The notes: generated by a model from the letters alone, not told the origin. Counted from the first letter of the stretch, positions 7,472 through 16,922 are shown. The stretch is 64,000 bases of DNA from an uncultured Lachnospiraceae bacterium (GCA_947564735.1 CANOEC010000001.1:186001-250000), one strand, 5' to 3'. A program made the numbers and translations.

Positions 7472-9199
7472 TTATTTTCTTTTTATTACTTTATAGAAAC
7501 GAGTCTCACATTCAACCGTGTATCCTTCGGGAACAGGAGAACTCTCACATATAATTATTAAAGGAGTTTCTTCAACAATTGCTTCTAAATTTCTAACACA
7601 GTATAATGTCTTATCCTGCATCATATATTGAATACTTCCTGTATATAGATTACTCGTTCTACATGAAAAATCATTGTACAAATAATAAACATTCCTATTC
7701 GGATTTTCTTCAATTTTTTCCATAGCCGGATATATTACATTTAAAAATTGAACATGTATCAAATCTGCAATGGATGGGTTAGTAATCCTAATCCAGATAG
7801 TAATTAAAAATACAGATATTATTAAAGTTTTACAATTTATTATTTTTATAAAAGAACATACTACTAAAATTGTTCCAGTTGCTACAATTATCAATACCAT
7901 TAATTTTAGCATATTGTTTTGATCTATCTGGTTAAAATAACTCATTATTTGCGAGCAACTAGAATAAAAATTTGATACATTATATTTAACAATGTATTGT
8001 TCAAAAATTACTAAAAAAAATAAACAATAGAATACTTGCCATAAGAATCTCTTCATAATTTTCTTTGCATCTAAAAAAATTAATTGAAAAATTCCAAGGG
8101 TAATGATAATTATTCCTAACCAATCTGTATACCTTCCATAAGCAACCGTATCTATTCGTCCGGGATAAATCATAAACAATGCAGCAACTGCCATTGTTCC
8201 AAAAAATGATCCTAATATATAACAATAAACAAACAATTTTTCACTGTCATACTTTTCACCTCTTATATAATTTATAATATTTTCCAACATATACCAAATG
8301 CCCATTCCACCTAAGAAAAAAGATGCAAGTACAAAATAAAATATTTTTCCACCGTAACTAATTAAAAAATTTTTAAACCCTTCTACGCTAAATAAATATT
8401 TAATTTTTATTTTTTGTCCATCAAAATCATTATTATCTTCTGTCTTACCTGTTTCATTTTCATAAGATTCTTCTATAATTGTTGTATCGGTATAGACGTT
8501 TTCATATAATGATTTCTTTATGAATGAGCTACCTGTCATGAGTACAATAACTGTCACTACAAATATCACCGATTGCCATAATCTCTTTTTTTTAAGAAAA
8601 CCCAAAATAAACACTAACAGAATTCCTATTACGACTATTCCTATACTTCTTTGATGTGTGATATACAAGTCAAACAAAATCAGACCAAACAAAAAATAAA
8701 ATATTGTCCTCCCACCTTCATACAACTTTTTTAAAATAACAACACTTAATAAAAATAGAAAACACAAATAGGTCTCACTCCATGCCGTCTGTGTATGAAA
8801 CTGGATACTTGGATAAAAAAAAGGAACCAGACAAATAACATTTCTTACATTTTTATGAATCTCTGGAAATATCCATTTTGTCAAATAATTTAAAATATAA
8901 TATCCACCTGCCACCATAAAGACGTTTACAACAATTGCCGACTGATGGAGTGTCTCAGCGTTTTTAAATATTTTCATTAACAGAAAAAGAATTACACTAT
9001 AACCATAAGAATAATATGGTGAAAAATTTCCCATTACCCCTGACCAATTCTGTCCATTCCAATAGGCTGCAGCTGACCAATAACCAATTTCGTCAAGACA
9101 TATGGAAGGAATAAACAGTAAATTCAAATTCTTTAAATAAAATATGATAAGTATAAAAAGACAGCCACAAAAAGGGACTTTATTTTTTATAAACTCCAT
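7472..9199 (-). CDS. GT-C membrane glycosyltransferase (GT39/ArnT-like)
   Basis: The 575-residue polytopic protein begins with a helix and then PSICLDEIGYW, an Asp36-Glu37 pair in the first external loop. This is the catalytic position in GT-C enzymes of the PMT/ArnT type, which use polyprenyl-phosphate sugars outside the membrane. Ten or more further helices follow, then a soluble C-terminal domain (about 480-575). It is a paralogue of the 599-residue protein at 16923-18722: both share DE-x-GYW, YYSYGYS/YYSFGYG and PGRID/PGRLD. The gene is 5 bases after the GT2 gene, has an AAGGTAAAAGGA site, and is clearly co-transcribed. The sugar and acceptor cannot be read from sequence. Confidence 0.75.
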   Translation of the reverse strand: MEFIKNKVPFCGCLFILIIFYLKNLNLLFIPSICLDEIGYWSAAAYWNGQNWSGVMGNFSPYYSYGYSVILFLLMKIFKNAETLHQSAIVVNVFMVAGGYYILNYLTKWIFPEIHKNVRNVICLVPFFYPSIQFHTQTAWSETYLCFLFLLSVVILKKLYEGGRTIFYFLFGLILFDLYITHQRSIGIVVIGILLVFILGFLKKKRLWQSVIFVVTVIVLMTGSSFIKKSLYENVYTDTTIIEESYENETGKTEDNNDFDGQKIKIKYLFSVEGFKNFLISYGGKIFYFVLASFFLGGMGIWYMLENIINYIRGEKYDSEKLFVYCYILGSFFGTMAVAALFMIYPGRIDTVAYGRYTDWLGIIIITLGIFQLIFLDAKKIMKRFLWQVFYCLFFLVIFEQYIVKYNVSNFYSSCSQIMSYFNQIDQNNMLKLMVLIIVATGTILVVCSFIKIINCKTLIISVFLITIWIRITNPSIADLIHVQFLNVIYPAMEKIEENPNRNVYYLYNDFSCRTSNLYTGSIQYMMQDKTLYCVRNLEAIVEETPLIIICESSPVPEGYTVECETRFYKVIKRK

Positions 9200-9204
9200 T
9201 CCTT

Positions 9205-10014
9205 TTACCTTCCATTTGATTCAAACCGCATAATCCTTTTTATAGATGCTCTCACAAAACAAAACACTTCCAATTTATAAAAAATTTTTTTAATGATTTG
9301 TTTAATATATCCAATTATAGTTAACTGTTTTTCAAATTTTAAATTATATATTTCTTTTAATTGATTATTTTCTTTATAACGAAGCGCGATACATTGGCAA
9401 GAAAATCCTTCACGATTTACATTTGAGATAATTACATTAACTTTTTTAAAAATACGTCCTTCCCTTTTTAACCTTAAAACCTGTTCATAATCTGCCACAA
9501 TCTTATATTGACAATCAAATGGAAATTTCAATAACAATTCTCTTCGTACAAATAAAGATTGATGACATAACGACCACCCTTCTTCCAAAAAATTAATATT
9601 ATGATTAACAATCAGCCCTTGACCTTCTGATAGTTGAAATAATGTATGACCATAAAGAGCATCGACTTCTTTCCAATTTTTTTGTCTAAAAATGTCCGAA
9701 ATAACATTCTGGTTATAAAACGTATCGCCGGAATTCATAAAAATAACCCAATCTCCGTGACAATTCTCAACAGCTATATTCATTGCGTCATAAATTCCAT
9801 GATCTGATGAAATAATATGTTTAAATTGAATTCCTTTTTTTTGGAAATCAGACCGATACCTCCTTATAATTTCATTTGTTTTATCAACCGAATTTCCATC
9901 CTTAATAATATATTCTATAAATTTATAATCCTGTTCTAATACGGATTTTAATGTTTTCTCTATTTCCGCTTCTGAATTTAAACAAATTGTAACAACAGAA
10001 ATCATGTCATTCAT
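9205..10014 (-). CDS. GT2 family glycosyltransferase (WcaA/colanic-type)
   Basis: The 269-residue protein opens MNDMISVVTICLNSEAEIEKTL, the nucleotide-sugar binding strand of GT2 enzymes. It continues with IIKDGNSVDKT and DHGIYDAMNIAV and a NSGD (94-97) in place of the DXD metal site, as usual in this subgroup. It acts at the inner membrane face, adding one sugar to the lipid-linked repeat. I chose the start at 10014 because GGAGG stands just before it. The frame is open upstream to 10152, but that part overlaps the methyltransferase 3' end and is not needed. It lies 25 bases after the methyltransferase stop. Confidence 0.85.
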   Translation of the reverse strand: MNDMISVVTICLNSEAEIEKTLKSVLEQDYKFIEYIIKDGNSVDKTNEIIRRYRSDFQKKGIQFKHIISSDHGIYDAMNIAVENCHGDWVIFMNSGDTFYNQNVISDIFRQKNWKEVDALYGHTLFQLSEGQGLIVNHNINFLEEGWSLCHQSLFVRRELLLKFPFDCQYKIVADYEQVLRLKREGRIFKKVNVIISNVNREGFSCQCIALRYKENNQLKEIYNLKFEKQLTIIGYIKQIIKKIFYKLEVFCFVRASIKRIMRFESNGR

Positions 10015-10039
10015 TTTTTCCTCCGCTTCCAAATCAGCA

Positions 10040-10966
10040 CTATCCTTTTTTAATCCATATACTTCCATCACCACATCCACGAAGTCTTTCTGGGATTTTA
10101 TCATTATATTTTTCTTGTAACATACTTCCAAAAAATTGCATAGAATACGCACTATTATTCATTAAAAACGCTCTTAACAAATACATCTCATTATAAGCCC
10201 TTCCCTCATATATCCATTCAGCTGGATACACGAAAGGATAAAACATATCATGAAAATGAATATAAACATTCTTTCTTAATCGCGGAAGTACTTCAAAAAA
10301 TAAATAGTTAACATCCGAATTTATTTTAGCCACATGTGATGAATCAATAAACAAAATATCATTTTCTTCTAAAATATCAAAAAAATCCAAAGATATTTCT
10401 TGCAAATCCTTTTCATAAATTTCCAAATTATCATCAGGCTTTAATAAGGATTTTAATCTTTCAGCACGTGGTTCAATCGATATAATTTTCATTTTATTAT
10501 TCAAATAATACTCATTAGTATCCAACATGACCGATGTAGAAAATCCTGATCCGACTTCAATAATATTTTTAGGTTTTATAATTCGTAACATATAATAAAG
10601 CGCATCTGCACTCCCCTTACAAAACCATTCATTATCATAATAATATCGATAAGGTCCTTTTGCTTTCTGAACAGACCATTTAGGCAGATTAATTTTTTCC
10701 ATTTCTTTTATTAATTCAAACTGTCTATCCACATTAAAATCAACATCTAGAATTTTCTTACTTCCTGCAAATATTTTTTTCTCATTCTTATGAATTTCTA
10801 CAATGTCTGGATATGGTGATTCATAATAATTAAATGGCTTCGCATAAAGATAATCAGTAGGCTTTAAAACTACTGGTCTAAAAAATTTAAATCTTCTCCA
10901 TTGTTTTTGTGCCATTACCCCCCCCCTTGAAAAAATCAATTTCCTTATAAAATCTTTCCTCTTCAT
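10040..10966 (-). CDS. Class I methyltransferase-like protein with G9 tract near its 5' end
   Basis: The 308-residue product carries NIIEVGSGFSTSVML (about 135-148), matching the SAM-binding glycine loop, followed by ISIEPRAERL and NDILFIDSSHV; the fold of a class I methyltransferase is likely. It ends SIWIKKG. In this cluster it could methylate a sugar. The first start (10966) has AGGAAGGA upstream. Codons 14-17 contain a run of nine G (10918-10926 as C on the given strand), followed by an in-frame Met18. A change in run length would put the upstream start out of frame while leaving Met18 usable. The substrate is unknown. Confidence 0.7.
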   Translation of the reverse strand: MKRKDFIRKLIFSRGGVMAQKQWRRFKFFRPVVLKPTDYLYAKPFNYYESPYPDIVEIHKNEKKIFAGSKKILDVDFNVDRQFELIKEMEKINLPKWSVQKAKGPYRYYYDNEWFCKGSADALYYMLRIIKPKNIIEVGSGFSTSVMLDTNEYYLNNKMKIISIEPRAERLKSLLKPDDNLEIYEKDLQEISLDFFDILEENDILFIDSSHVAKINSDVNYLFFEVLPRLRKNVYIHFHDMFYPFVYPAEWIYEGRAYNEMYLLRAFLMNNSAYSMQFFGSMLQEKYNDKIPERLRGCGDGSIWIKKG

Positions 10967-11127
10967 TTAAATATTCCTTCCTAATTATTTTTTATATTAC
11001 CTCACAAAAATACGTTTCATATTGATAATATATCCCTTCAAAAATAAGAAAACACTTAAATATATTTATTAAAAAATTTTATTAATCCCTAAATCTATAA
11101 ATGACTTACCAATACTATTTAACACAG

Positions 11128-12144
11128 TTACTCGATGTACTTTTTTAACGGAAATTTTCTTTGATTAATAATAAACTTCCCTGCACGATATACTAAATTT
11201 GGCGATATACACAATAAAAAACCAACTATTCGCTCAAAAATTGTACCGGCTTTGACTGTAACGTATGAAAGATAATTTTTTTTACAATTCATTTTTATTT
11301 TTTTAAAAATTATATTATCAGCATAATTACCAATAATCATTTGCAACATTAATCTAATGCTACTCCTAACAGAACGATACTTTATGTATTTTTGTACTAT
11401 TTTGTTTTCCATTTTTGTTATATTTTCCAATTTTGAGATACACGTCAAGTTTGAGATGTTCTTTTGATTAAATTTTTTACTTGAATAGGTATGGTTCATA
11501 ACAGACTGTTCATTTCTTCTATAAAAGTATATTGCTTTATTGAGATAATAATATGACCTACAATACTGCAAGTATTCAATTACAAATACCATATCCTCTC
11601 CAACTGCTATATTTTCATAGAATTTGATATTTCTATCTTCTATAATATTTTTGCGAAACATCTTATTACATGCCGACCCATGTATAACATTTGTACATAC
11701 TACATGATAAAATAAATCTTCTCTACTTAAGAATCCTTCTTCTCCAATCAATATTTGTTTCTGAATTTCTGCAACACGGCTATATCCACATATTACTATA
11801 TCTGCCATATCCATTTTTTCATATAAACTTTGAACATAAGTTTTATCAACATAATCATCTGCATCTACAAATAAAAGATATTTTCCATTTGACATCTCAA
11901 TGCCCTTATTTCTTGCACTCGAAACACCTCTGTTTTCTTGATGCCATATTTTAATTCTGGAATCCTTTTTTTCCCATTCTACACATATATCCAAAGAATT
12001 ATCTGTAGAACCATCTTCAATTAATAGAACTTCTATATTTTGGTATGTTTGATTAATGATGCTACTTAAGCATTTATCCAAATATTTTTCTGCGTTATAT
12101 ATAGGAACAATAATACTTACACTTTTCTCTTCACTATTTAACAT
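11128..12144 (-). CDS. GT2 family glycosyltransferase (A-type, EpsJ-like)
   Basis: The 338-residue protein has the full GT2 signature: VSIIVPIYNAEKYLDKCL, LIEDGSTDNS (42-50), NRGVSSARNKG and LFVDADDYVD with the metal-binding DAD at 94-96. The C-terminal 100 residues are basic and hydrophobic and probably sit on the membrane. It transfers a sugar from a nucleotide donor onto the growing lipid-linked glycan. Its first 11 bases overlap the end of the phosphoribosyltransferase-like gene, indicating coupled translation. A gap of about 160 AT-rich bases separates it from the methyltransferase gene. Confidence 0.85.
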   Translation of the reverse strand: MLNSEEKSVSIIVPIYNAEKYLDKCLSSIINQTYQNIEVLLIEDGSTDNSLDICVEWEKKDSRIKIWHQENRGVSSARNKGIEMSNGKYLLFVDADDYVDKTYVQSLYEKMDMADIVICGYSRVAEIQKQILIGEEGFLSREDLFYHVVCTNVIHGSACNKMFRKNIIEDRNIKFYENIAVGEDMVFVIEYLQYCRSYYYLNKAIYFYRRNEQSVMNHTYSSKKFNQKNISNLTCISKLENITKMENKIVQKYIKYRSVRSSIRLMLQMIIGNYADNIIFKKIKMNCKKNYLSYVTVKAGTIFERIVGFLLCISPNLVYRAGKFIINQRKFPLKKYIE

Positions 12145-13087
12145 AATCTATTTTATCAAATACCTTTCTTATAATTCGTTTTACTGTCACTTTCAATTCT
12201 CTATTCCTATTTTCCATTTTTTTTACCACGTTTTTACTAGTTATTAATTTCCTATTCGTAACACATAATACTGGCTTCCCTGATTTTTGACATATTTCCA
12301 ATGCCTGATTATAATCACTTTCAAAAAATAAAAAACATTTAGTTTTTTTATAAATTTCAGCCTTATAATCTGCATGATTAAAAGAAAGTGCTCTTTCCTT
12401 TGCAGTAATGTTATCTACCAATACAAGCTCACCATATTCCACATGATACTTTTCTAACCATTTTTCCGTTTCTTTCCGATACTTCTCTAACCTACAAGAA
12501 ACTAAATAACCAATTTTTTGCGTTGGTATAAATTTGGGTGGCGCATTTTTTATAAATTCTAGATAATGCACTCCGTCGTCATTTTGAAAAATTGACGGAT
12601 TTTCACAAATTACTCCATCTATATCCATACAACAATATTCTAGTGCCCAATGGTGCATATAATTCCATTCAAACATTCTTGGTTGTTCACATATCTCAAA
12701 ATAAATATCTACTTTTTTACAACTTGCAGCTAAACTATAAACTGCTAAATATGTAACCTTCCCCAATATTTTTTCTTCTTTTAATTGATCCTTTACCTCT
12801 TTTATTGCTCTGCCACTACTAATACTGTCATCTACAATCAACACATGTTTGGAATCTCCTGTTGTTTTAATCCAATTTTGACATTTTCTTGTACTGCCAG
12901 TTTTAAGAATACTCCCAGCTAAAAAATTATCTATATCAGTAAAAGGCAAATTTAAATACAATGCTAGTATATTTGCTACCATTGTTCCACTTCTTGGAAT
13001 CCCGACAATTAAATCAATATCTCTCGGTATTTTATATAAGTTTTTCACAATACAATCTACTAAATCTTCATATGTCTTATAATTCAT
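12134..13087 (-). CDS. Phosphoribosyltransferase-like/HAD-like two-domain protein
   Basis: The N-terminal half reads as a type I phosphoribosyltransferase: LIVGIPRSGTMVANILA and the PRPP-binding motif VLIVDDSISSGRA (82-93). The second half begins CCMDIDGVICENPS (about 152-165), which fits the DxDG nucleophile motif of the HAD phosphatase superfamily, followed by further HAD-like segments. Such fusions occur in capsule and glycan clusters and may make or recycle a sugar-nucleotide precursor; the exact reaction is unknown. I start at 13087 (MNYKTYEDLV), where homology to the family begins, although the ribosome site is weak. It overlaps the following GT2 gene by 11 bases. Confidence 0.7.
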   Translation of the reverse strand: MNYKTYEDLVDCIVKNLYKIPRDIDLIVGIPRSGTMVANILALYLNLPFTDIDNFLAGSILKTGSTRKCQNWIKTTGDSKHVLIVDDSISSGRAIKEVKDQLKEEKILGKVTYLAVYSLAASCKKVDIYFEICEQPRMFEWNYMHHWALEYCCMDIDGVICENPSIFQNDDGVHYLEFIKNAPPKFIPTQKIGYLVSCRLEKYRKETEKWLEKYHVEYGELVLVDNITAKERALSFNHADYKAEIYKKTKCFLFFESDYNQALEICQKSGKPVLCVTNRKLITSKNVVKKMENRNRELKVTVKRIIRKVFDKIDYVK

Positions 13088-13146
13088 TTTTTCACACCCA
13101 TCAAAAAAATCCCGACACAAAGCATGTCCACACTGCACTTACCAGT

Positions 13147-13168
13147 ACAATTTCATACTTCATATCAG
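13147..13168. repeat. Left arm of a 22-bp inverted repeat around the Rpn pseudogene
   Basis: ACAATTTCATACTTCATATC followed by AG is the reverse complement of 14491-14512, with one mismatch in 22. The pair brackets the broken Rpn gene. On the minus strand it reads ATGAAGTATGAAATTGT, which could be the start of a lost coding sequence. Confidence 0.55.
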
Positions 13169-13221
13169 GATTCAAATTTCTTGTTTATTTAATTTTTATA
13201 TTTCTTTCTATACCATCTTCT

Positions 13222-14260
13222 CTACCAATACAGCTCTATCTTTTTCTCAGCTTCCTCTTCACTTAGCTCATACTGTTCCATTAATTGTTGTCTGATAATT
13301 ACACGTGGAGACGCAACAGCCTTCAAAGCCTGTATCAGCTTTTTGATACCTTCCATTCTTGCTTCTTCCCTAACTTCTCTTCTGCCTTCTTCCCTAGCTA
13401 TCCGCCGTGTCTCCTGCACATCATACGCTTCAAAATTTGCAAACAATTCTCCCATATGCCGCTCCTTTACTTTTTCTGAAAATGCTTCTGCCTCTTCACG
13501 TGGCACATTAATTTTCATAAGCAGTATTTCTACTATCTGGGCTATGATATCCAACAGGTATGCCGGTGACTTAGATGTAATATCATTTAAGTAGTCCTCG
13601 CTGATATCCTTACTGAGTTCTGCAAAATCTGTCGCTTTCTGTAACTTGCTAATCATCATTATAATAGAAAGCTCATCTTTCTTTTCCATAATCTCCGCGT
13701 TACTATAATCTTTTAGCTGTACTAGAATACATTTAAAATTTGGTAAGTAATCGCTAAAAACATTACTCAGATAAACTCTATCCTCTAATTGACTACCACC
13801 ATTCCAGTCAGATGTTCCGTCATAATAGACAATCGGAAGTACAGGAGGATATTTAAAGCTTTTTGTTTTACTGATACCCCTATGTTCTCTTTCCTGCTCT
13901 TTCTCATAGTCTTCCCAGATATACACAATATAACGTAATATTTGCATAATTACATTATAATCCACACGCGATTTATGTTCAATAAGTGAAATTAAATAAA
14001 ACGGTGTTTCGTTTCCTCTTAGCCGGACTTTTTTTTACTACATCCGAATTTCTTTCTTCAGTAAACATATGCACATATTGTCTGGAAACATCCTCAATAT
14101 CTTCAGGCTTTACATCCTTTAGAATTGGTATATTCACATACCCATGCAAAAATTGTGAGCATAAGTGGGCATCTCCAAAAATAATCTTGCTGGAACTATC
14201 TCTAATCTGCGAATTGGGAATCGTATAATCACTGCCTTGCTCATTTGTCTGTTTCATCAT
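13222..14260 (-). pseudogene. Rpn-family (YhgA-like/PDDEXK) nuclease gene with single-base frameshift
   Basis: The N-terminal frame (14260 to 13979) reads MMKQTNEQGSDY, IIFGDAHLCSQFLHGYVN, EDIEDVSRQYVHMFTEERNSDVV and then shifts. The rest reads from the other frame as VRLRGNETPFYLISLIEHKS, then VDYNVIMQILRYIVYIWEDY and PPVLPIVYYDG. Together they give one Rpn/YhgA protein with the Asp and Glu-x-Lys catalytic residues. The shift lies in a run of eight A (14029-14036, T on the given strand); seven would restore the frame. The C-terminus (RREVREEARMEGIKKLIQAL) is typical of the family and contains an internal Met at 13356 preceded by GGGAAGAAG. It is either a dead gene or slippage-controlled. Confidence 0.8.
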
Positions 14261-14628
14261 AAACCTGCCTTTCCGCATGGAATATGATAATGAATATACC
14301 GGATAAATCATAAAGGATTCCACTCATATCCCATGTCATCCTATTTCATTTTGTTTTGGGATACTTGCTTGAAATTCTTAGAATTAAGCATGATTCCTTG
14401 TTACAGTAACAGAAAACAACATCATAGAAACTGATGCGATATTTTCACTTATCACTATAGCAGAGAATGCCTTACGATGCAAGGTACATTCTGATATAAA
14501 GTATGAAATTGTCAAGGTACACATTTTCTAAATACAAAAAACTCCTAACGCCAAGCATCCATGTCCTTTCGACAATTGAATACTTTACATTAGGAGTTAA
14601 AAATTTCTTTTTCTGTATAATAACTGTT
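14261..14628. other. Junction between two pseudogenes with repeat arms
   Basis: No intact gene. It holds the right arm of the Rpn-flanking repeat (14491-14512), a local inverted repeat (AACTCCTAACG near 14539 with CATTAGGAGTT near 14588), and the left arm of the second repeat, GACAATTGAATACTTTAC (14571-14588). This density of repeat arms suggests nested insertion and deletion events. Confidence 0.5.
14571..14595. repeat. Left arm of an inverted repeat around the AAA-ATPase pseudogene
   Basis: GACAATTGAATACTTTAC and the following ATTAGGA match the reverse complement of 15777-15801 (GTAAAGTATTCAATTGTC preceded by TCCTAAC) at 24 of 25 positions. The arms lie just outside the broken AAA-ATPase gene on both sides. 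Confidence 0.6.
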
Positions 14629-15710
14629 CTAATTCTTACAACATTTTATCTTACAATGCTTTTTATAAAAACAAATCCCATATTTTATAATACTGTTATA
14701 ACCATCATCCAACAACTCATCCGCATATTGTCGGTCGTCTATCTGTCGTAGCGCATCCTCACATTTTTTCGGCTGACTTACTACGCCTCTTAAACCATTC
14801 CATAATATTACTTTCATAAATATACCGCACTTCCATATTTGGAATTGCCATTGTAATATATGCCTGCATTCCATCAAAATAATGATTTACTGCTTTCAAA
14901 TATCCGGTAAGGAGTAAGAAAAACATAGCCATCATACCATTTTTGTATTTCCTTCAGCTTACTTCCCAAATTATAATATGAAAGGAGCTCGGATACCTCT
15001 GCCTTCGTAAATCCAAAGCATCCTGCAAAGCTGTCACTTATGATTGAAATGACATTCAGATTATTTTTAGTGAGAACTCCATGATAGAGCGCACAAATGT
15101 CATCATTTCTTCATAAAATCCTGCAAAATATGCATTTTCAAGAAGTACATCATATTCATCAATTAAGATAATCACTTTTTGCTTATGATATTTAGCAAGA
15201 CATTTTGAAAGAAAGGCAACTGCATCTGCATACACTTTATTATCATCTGTCAAGGAAATAATTTTTTTATATAGTTCCTTTTCAGTTTCTAATAAAATAT
15301 TTGATGTGAAACATATTGATGCCGGATAAATTCATTGGCTATCTGTTTCTTTAACATCCAGACCGCAGTAGCAATATCCGGTTGTTTTGCAGATTTCAAT
15401 GAAAGAAATATAACAGGATATTGACTCATATTTTTTGTATATTTTTCACCTGCGGACATAATCTTCATACCGTCAAAGTAATGCATTTTGTCTATTTCAT
15501 GACCTGCTTCATCCAATTCTTTTTCAAAAAAAGTTTTCAGCATGTCGAGCGCCAACGTCTTTCCGAACCTTCTGGGTCTGGTATAAAGATTACATAGCTC
15601 TGCCGGTCTAATAATTCTTTTATCATCAATGTTTTATCAACATAATAATAATCTTCATCAATAATTTTTTTATAAAATTCAATACCAATAGGAAGATTTT
15701 TCTTCTCCAT
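14629..15710 (-). pseudogene. AAA-ATPase-like/PD-(D/E)XK (DUF1703-type) gene, shattered
   Basis: Starting at 15710 the frame reads MEKKNLPIGIEFYKKIIDED and YYYVDKTLMIKELL, the usual beginning of AAA-ATPase-like (PF09820) proteins. The Walker A region (RPRRFGKTLALDML) is in another frame. Two more shifts follow: ILLETEKELYKKII, then KVIILIDEYDVLLENAYF (Walker B). A large part of the middle is missing between SKLKEIQKWYDGYVF and the C-terminal DALRQIDDRQYADELLDDGY and IIKYGICFYKK. An intact protein would have about 520-550 residues; this one has at least three frame changes and a deletion, so it is dead. Confidence 0.85.
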
Positions 15711-15776
15711 ACCAGACCTCCGCAGGATAAAAGCTTTACCATAGTATATCTTTTTTCAATGCACAATACAACATTT

Positions 15777-15801
15777 TCCTAACGTAAAGTATTCAATTGT
15801 C
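15777..15801. repeat. Right arm of the inverted repeat around the AAA-ATPase pseudogene
   Basis: The partner of 14571-14595. It lies about 65 bases before the pseudogene's start codon. AATTGTCAAGGT, which overlaps and follows the arm, also occurs near 14507-14518, so the element is edged by both inverted and short direct repeats. Confidence 0.55.
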
Positions 15802-15836
15802 AAGGTTCTTTCACTCTTTGGAAAAATTTCCTATTA

Positions 15837-15857
15837 TCAAAATGCCTGCGGCATTTT
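15837..15857 (-). terminator. Hairpin after the DPM1-like gene
   Basis: CAAAATGCC and GGCATTTTG form a perfect 9-bp stem with a 3-base loop just beyond the stop at 15870. The downstream U-tract on the minus strand is weak, so termination is plausible but not certain. Confidence 0.5.
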
Positions 15858-15869
15858 GTTTTCATAAGC

Positions 15870-16907
15870 TTACGCTTCCCCGGCTTCCGCCAAAGGCTTT
15901 ACTTCTTCCCCGTTTATCAAACGGTACGTTTTCACAGCTTCCTTCTCCACCTTCATCTGCAAATAAATCGCATCATACTCCGTCTTTCTCGCATGATACT
16001 GCGTGTCTTGAAGAAGCTTTCTGTTTGCCGCAATCACATCCGCCAGAAGCCCAATCATAAAAGTCAGAAAACCTATGATAATCAATGTGCACGCCAGAAT
16101 AAGTGACTGTACATGTCCGCCGGACTGCCCCATTGCCATGTAAAACAAAAACCGAAACCCAATCATCAGACCAATTAACACCGGCATAACCGCCAGATAG
16201 GTAAAGGACTTAAGCGGTTTATACATCATATACGCACGAAGGATTGTCAGCATACTTTTTTTCACATATCCCCATATGCTGTGAAATAATCTCGATGGTC
16301 TTAGCTCTGCATTTGTTCTTACCGGCACGCTTGTAATTGCCATTTTTTCTCTGCCCGCCTGCACAATTGTCTCAAGTGTATATGTATAATCATTTACTAC
16401 ATTGATGTGCATTGCAGCTTCCCTGCTGAAGGCACGAAAACCGCTCGGTGCATCGGGTATATCTGTATTGGAAGCTTTTCGCACGACCCAGCTTCCGAAA
16501 TGCTGCAATTTCTTTTTTAAAAAGGAAAAGTGCTCCGTCTGGTCAATGGGTCTTTCTCCAATTACCATATCCGCCTGTCCATCCAGAATCGGCTGAATCA
16601 GCTTCTGGATATCCTCCGCGCAATACTGGTTATCTGCATCCGTATTGACAATGATATCAGCGCCGTTTCTAAGACAGCCGTCCAGTCCCGCCATAAATCC
16701 TTTGGCAAGTCCTTTATTTTGTTTGAAATTAACAACATGATGCACGCCCCATTTCTGCGCAACTTCTACAGTATTATCACTGCTGCCATCATTAATAATC
16801 AGATATTCTATCTCGTCTATTCCCTCTAACGTTCTGGGAAGGTCATTGAGCGCAATCTCCAATGTTTCCGCTTCGTTATAACAAGGAATCTGGATAATCA
16901 GTTTCAT
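15870..16907 (-). CDS. DPM1-like polyprenyl-phosphate glycosyltransferase (GT2, two TM)
   Basis: The 345-residue protein begins MKLIIQIPCYNEAETL, with IINDGSSDNT and the metal-binding DAD at 90-92 (IVNTDADNQY), then APSGFRAFSREAA, as in dolichol/polyprenyl-phosphate mannosyltransferases. Two membrane helices follow at about 235-300. Such enzymes charge polyprenyl phosphate with a sugar, which GT-C enzymes then use outside the cell. The next gene upstream is a GT-C protein, so the pair could work as donor synthase and transferase. I start at 16907, six bases after GAGGTG; a GTG three codons earlier is possible. It lies 15 bases after the GT-C gene. Confidence 0.85.
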   Translation of the reverse strand: MKLIIQIPCYNEAETLEIALNDLPRTLEGIDEIEYLIINDGSSDNTVEVAQKWGVHHVVNFKQNKGLAKGFMAGLDGCLRNGADIIVNTDADNQYCAEDIQKLIQPILDGQADMVIGERPIDQTEHFSFLKKKLQHFGSWVVRKASNTDIPDAPSGFRAFSREAAMHINVVNDYTYTLETIVQAGREKMAITSVPVRTNAELRPSRLFHSIWGYVKKSMLTILRAYMMYKPLKSFTYLAVMPVLIGLMIGFRFLFYMAMGQSGGHVQSLILACTLIIIGFLTFMIGLLADVIAANRKLLQDTQYHARKTEYDAIYLQMKVEKEAVKTYRLINGEEVKPLAEAGEA

Positions 16908-16922
16908 ATGGCGCACCTCTTT

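Noticed and set aside
9205-10152. Shared N-terminal domain between the GT2 protein and the flippase (MIKS...EVYGLK)
   Set aside because: The shared part is the methyltransferase 3' end read in another frame; the true GT2 start has its own GGAGG at 10014.
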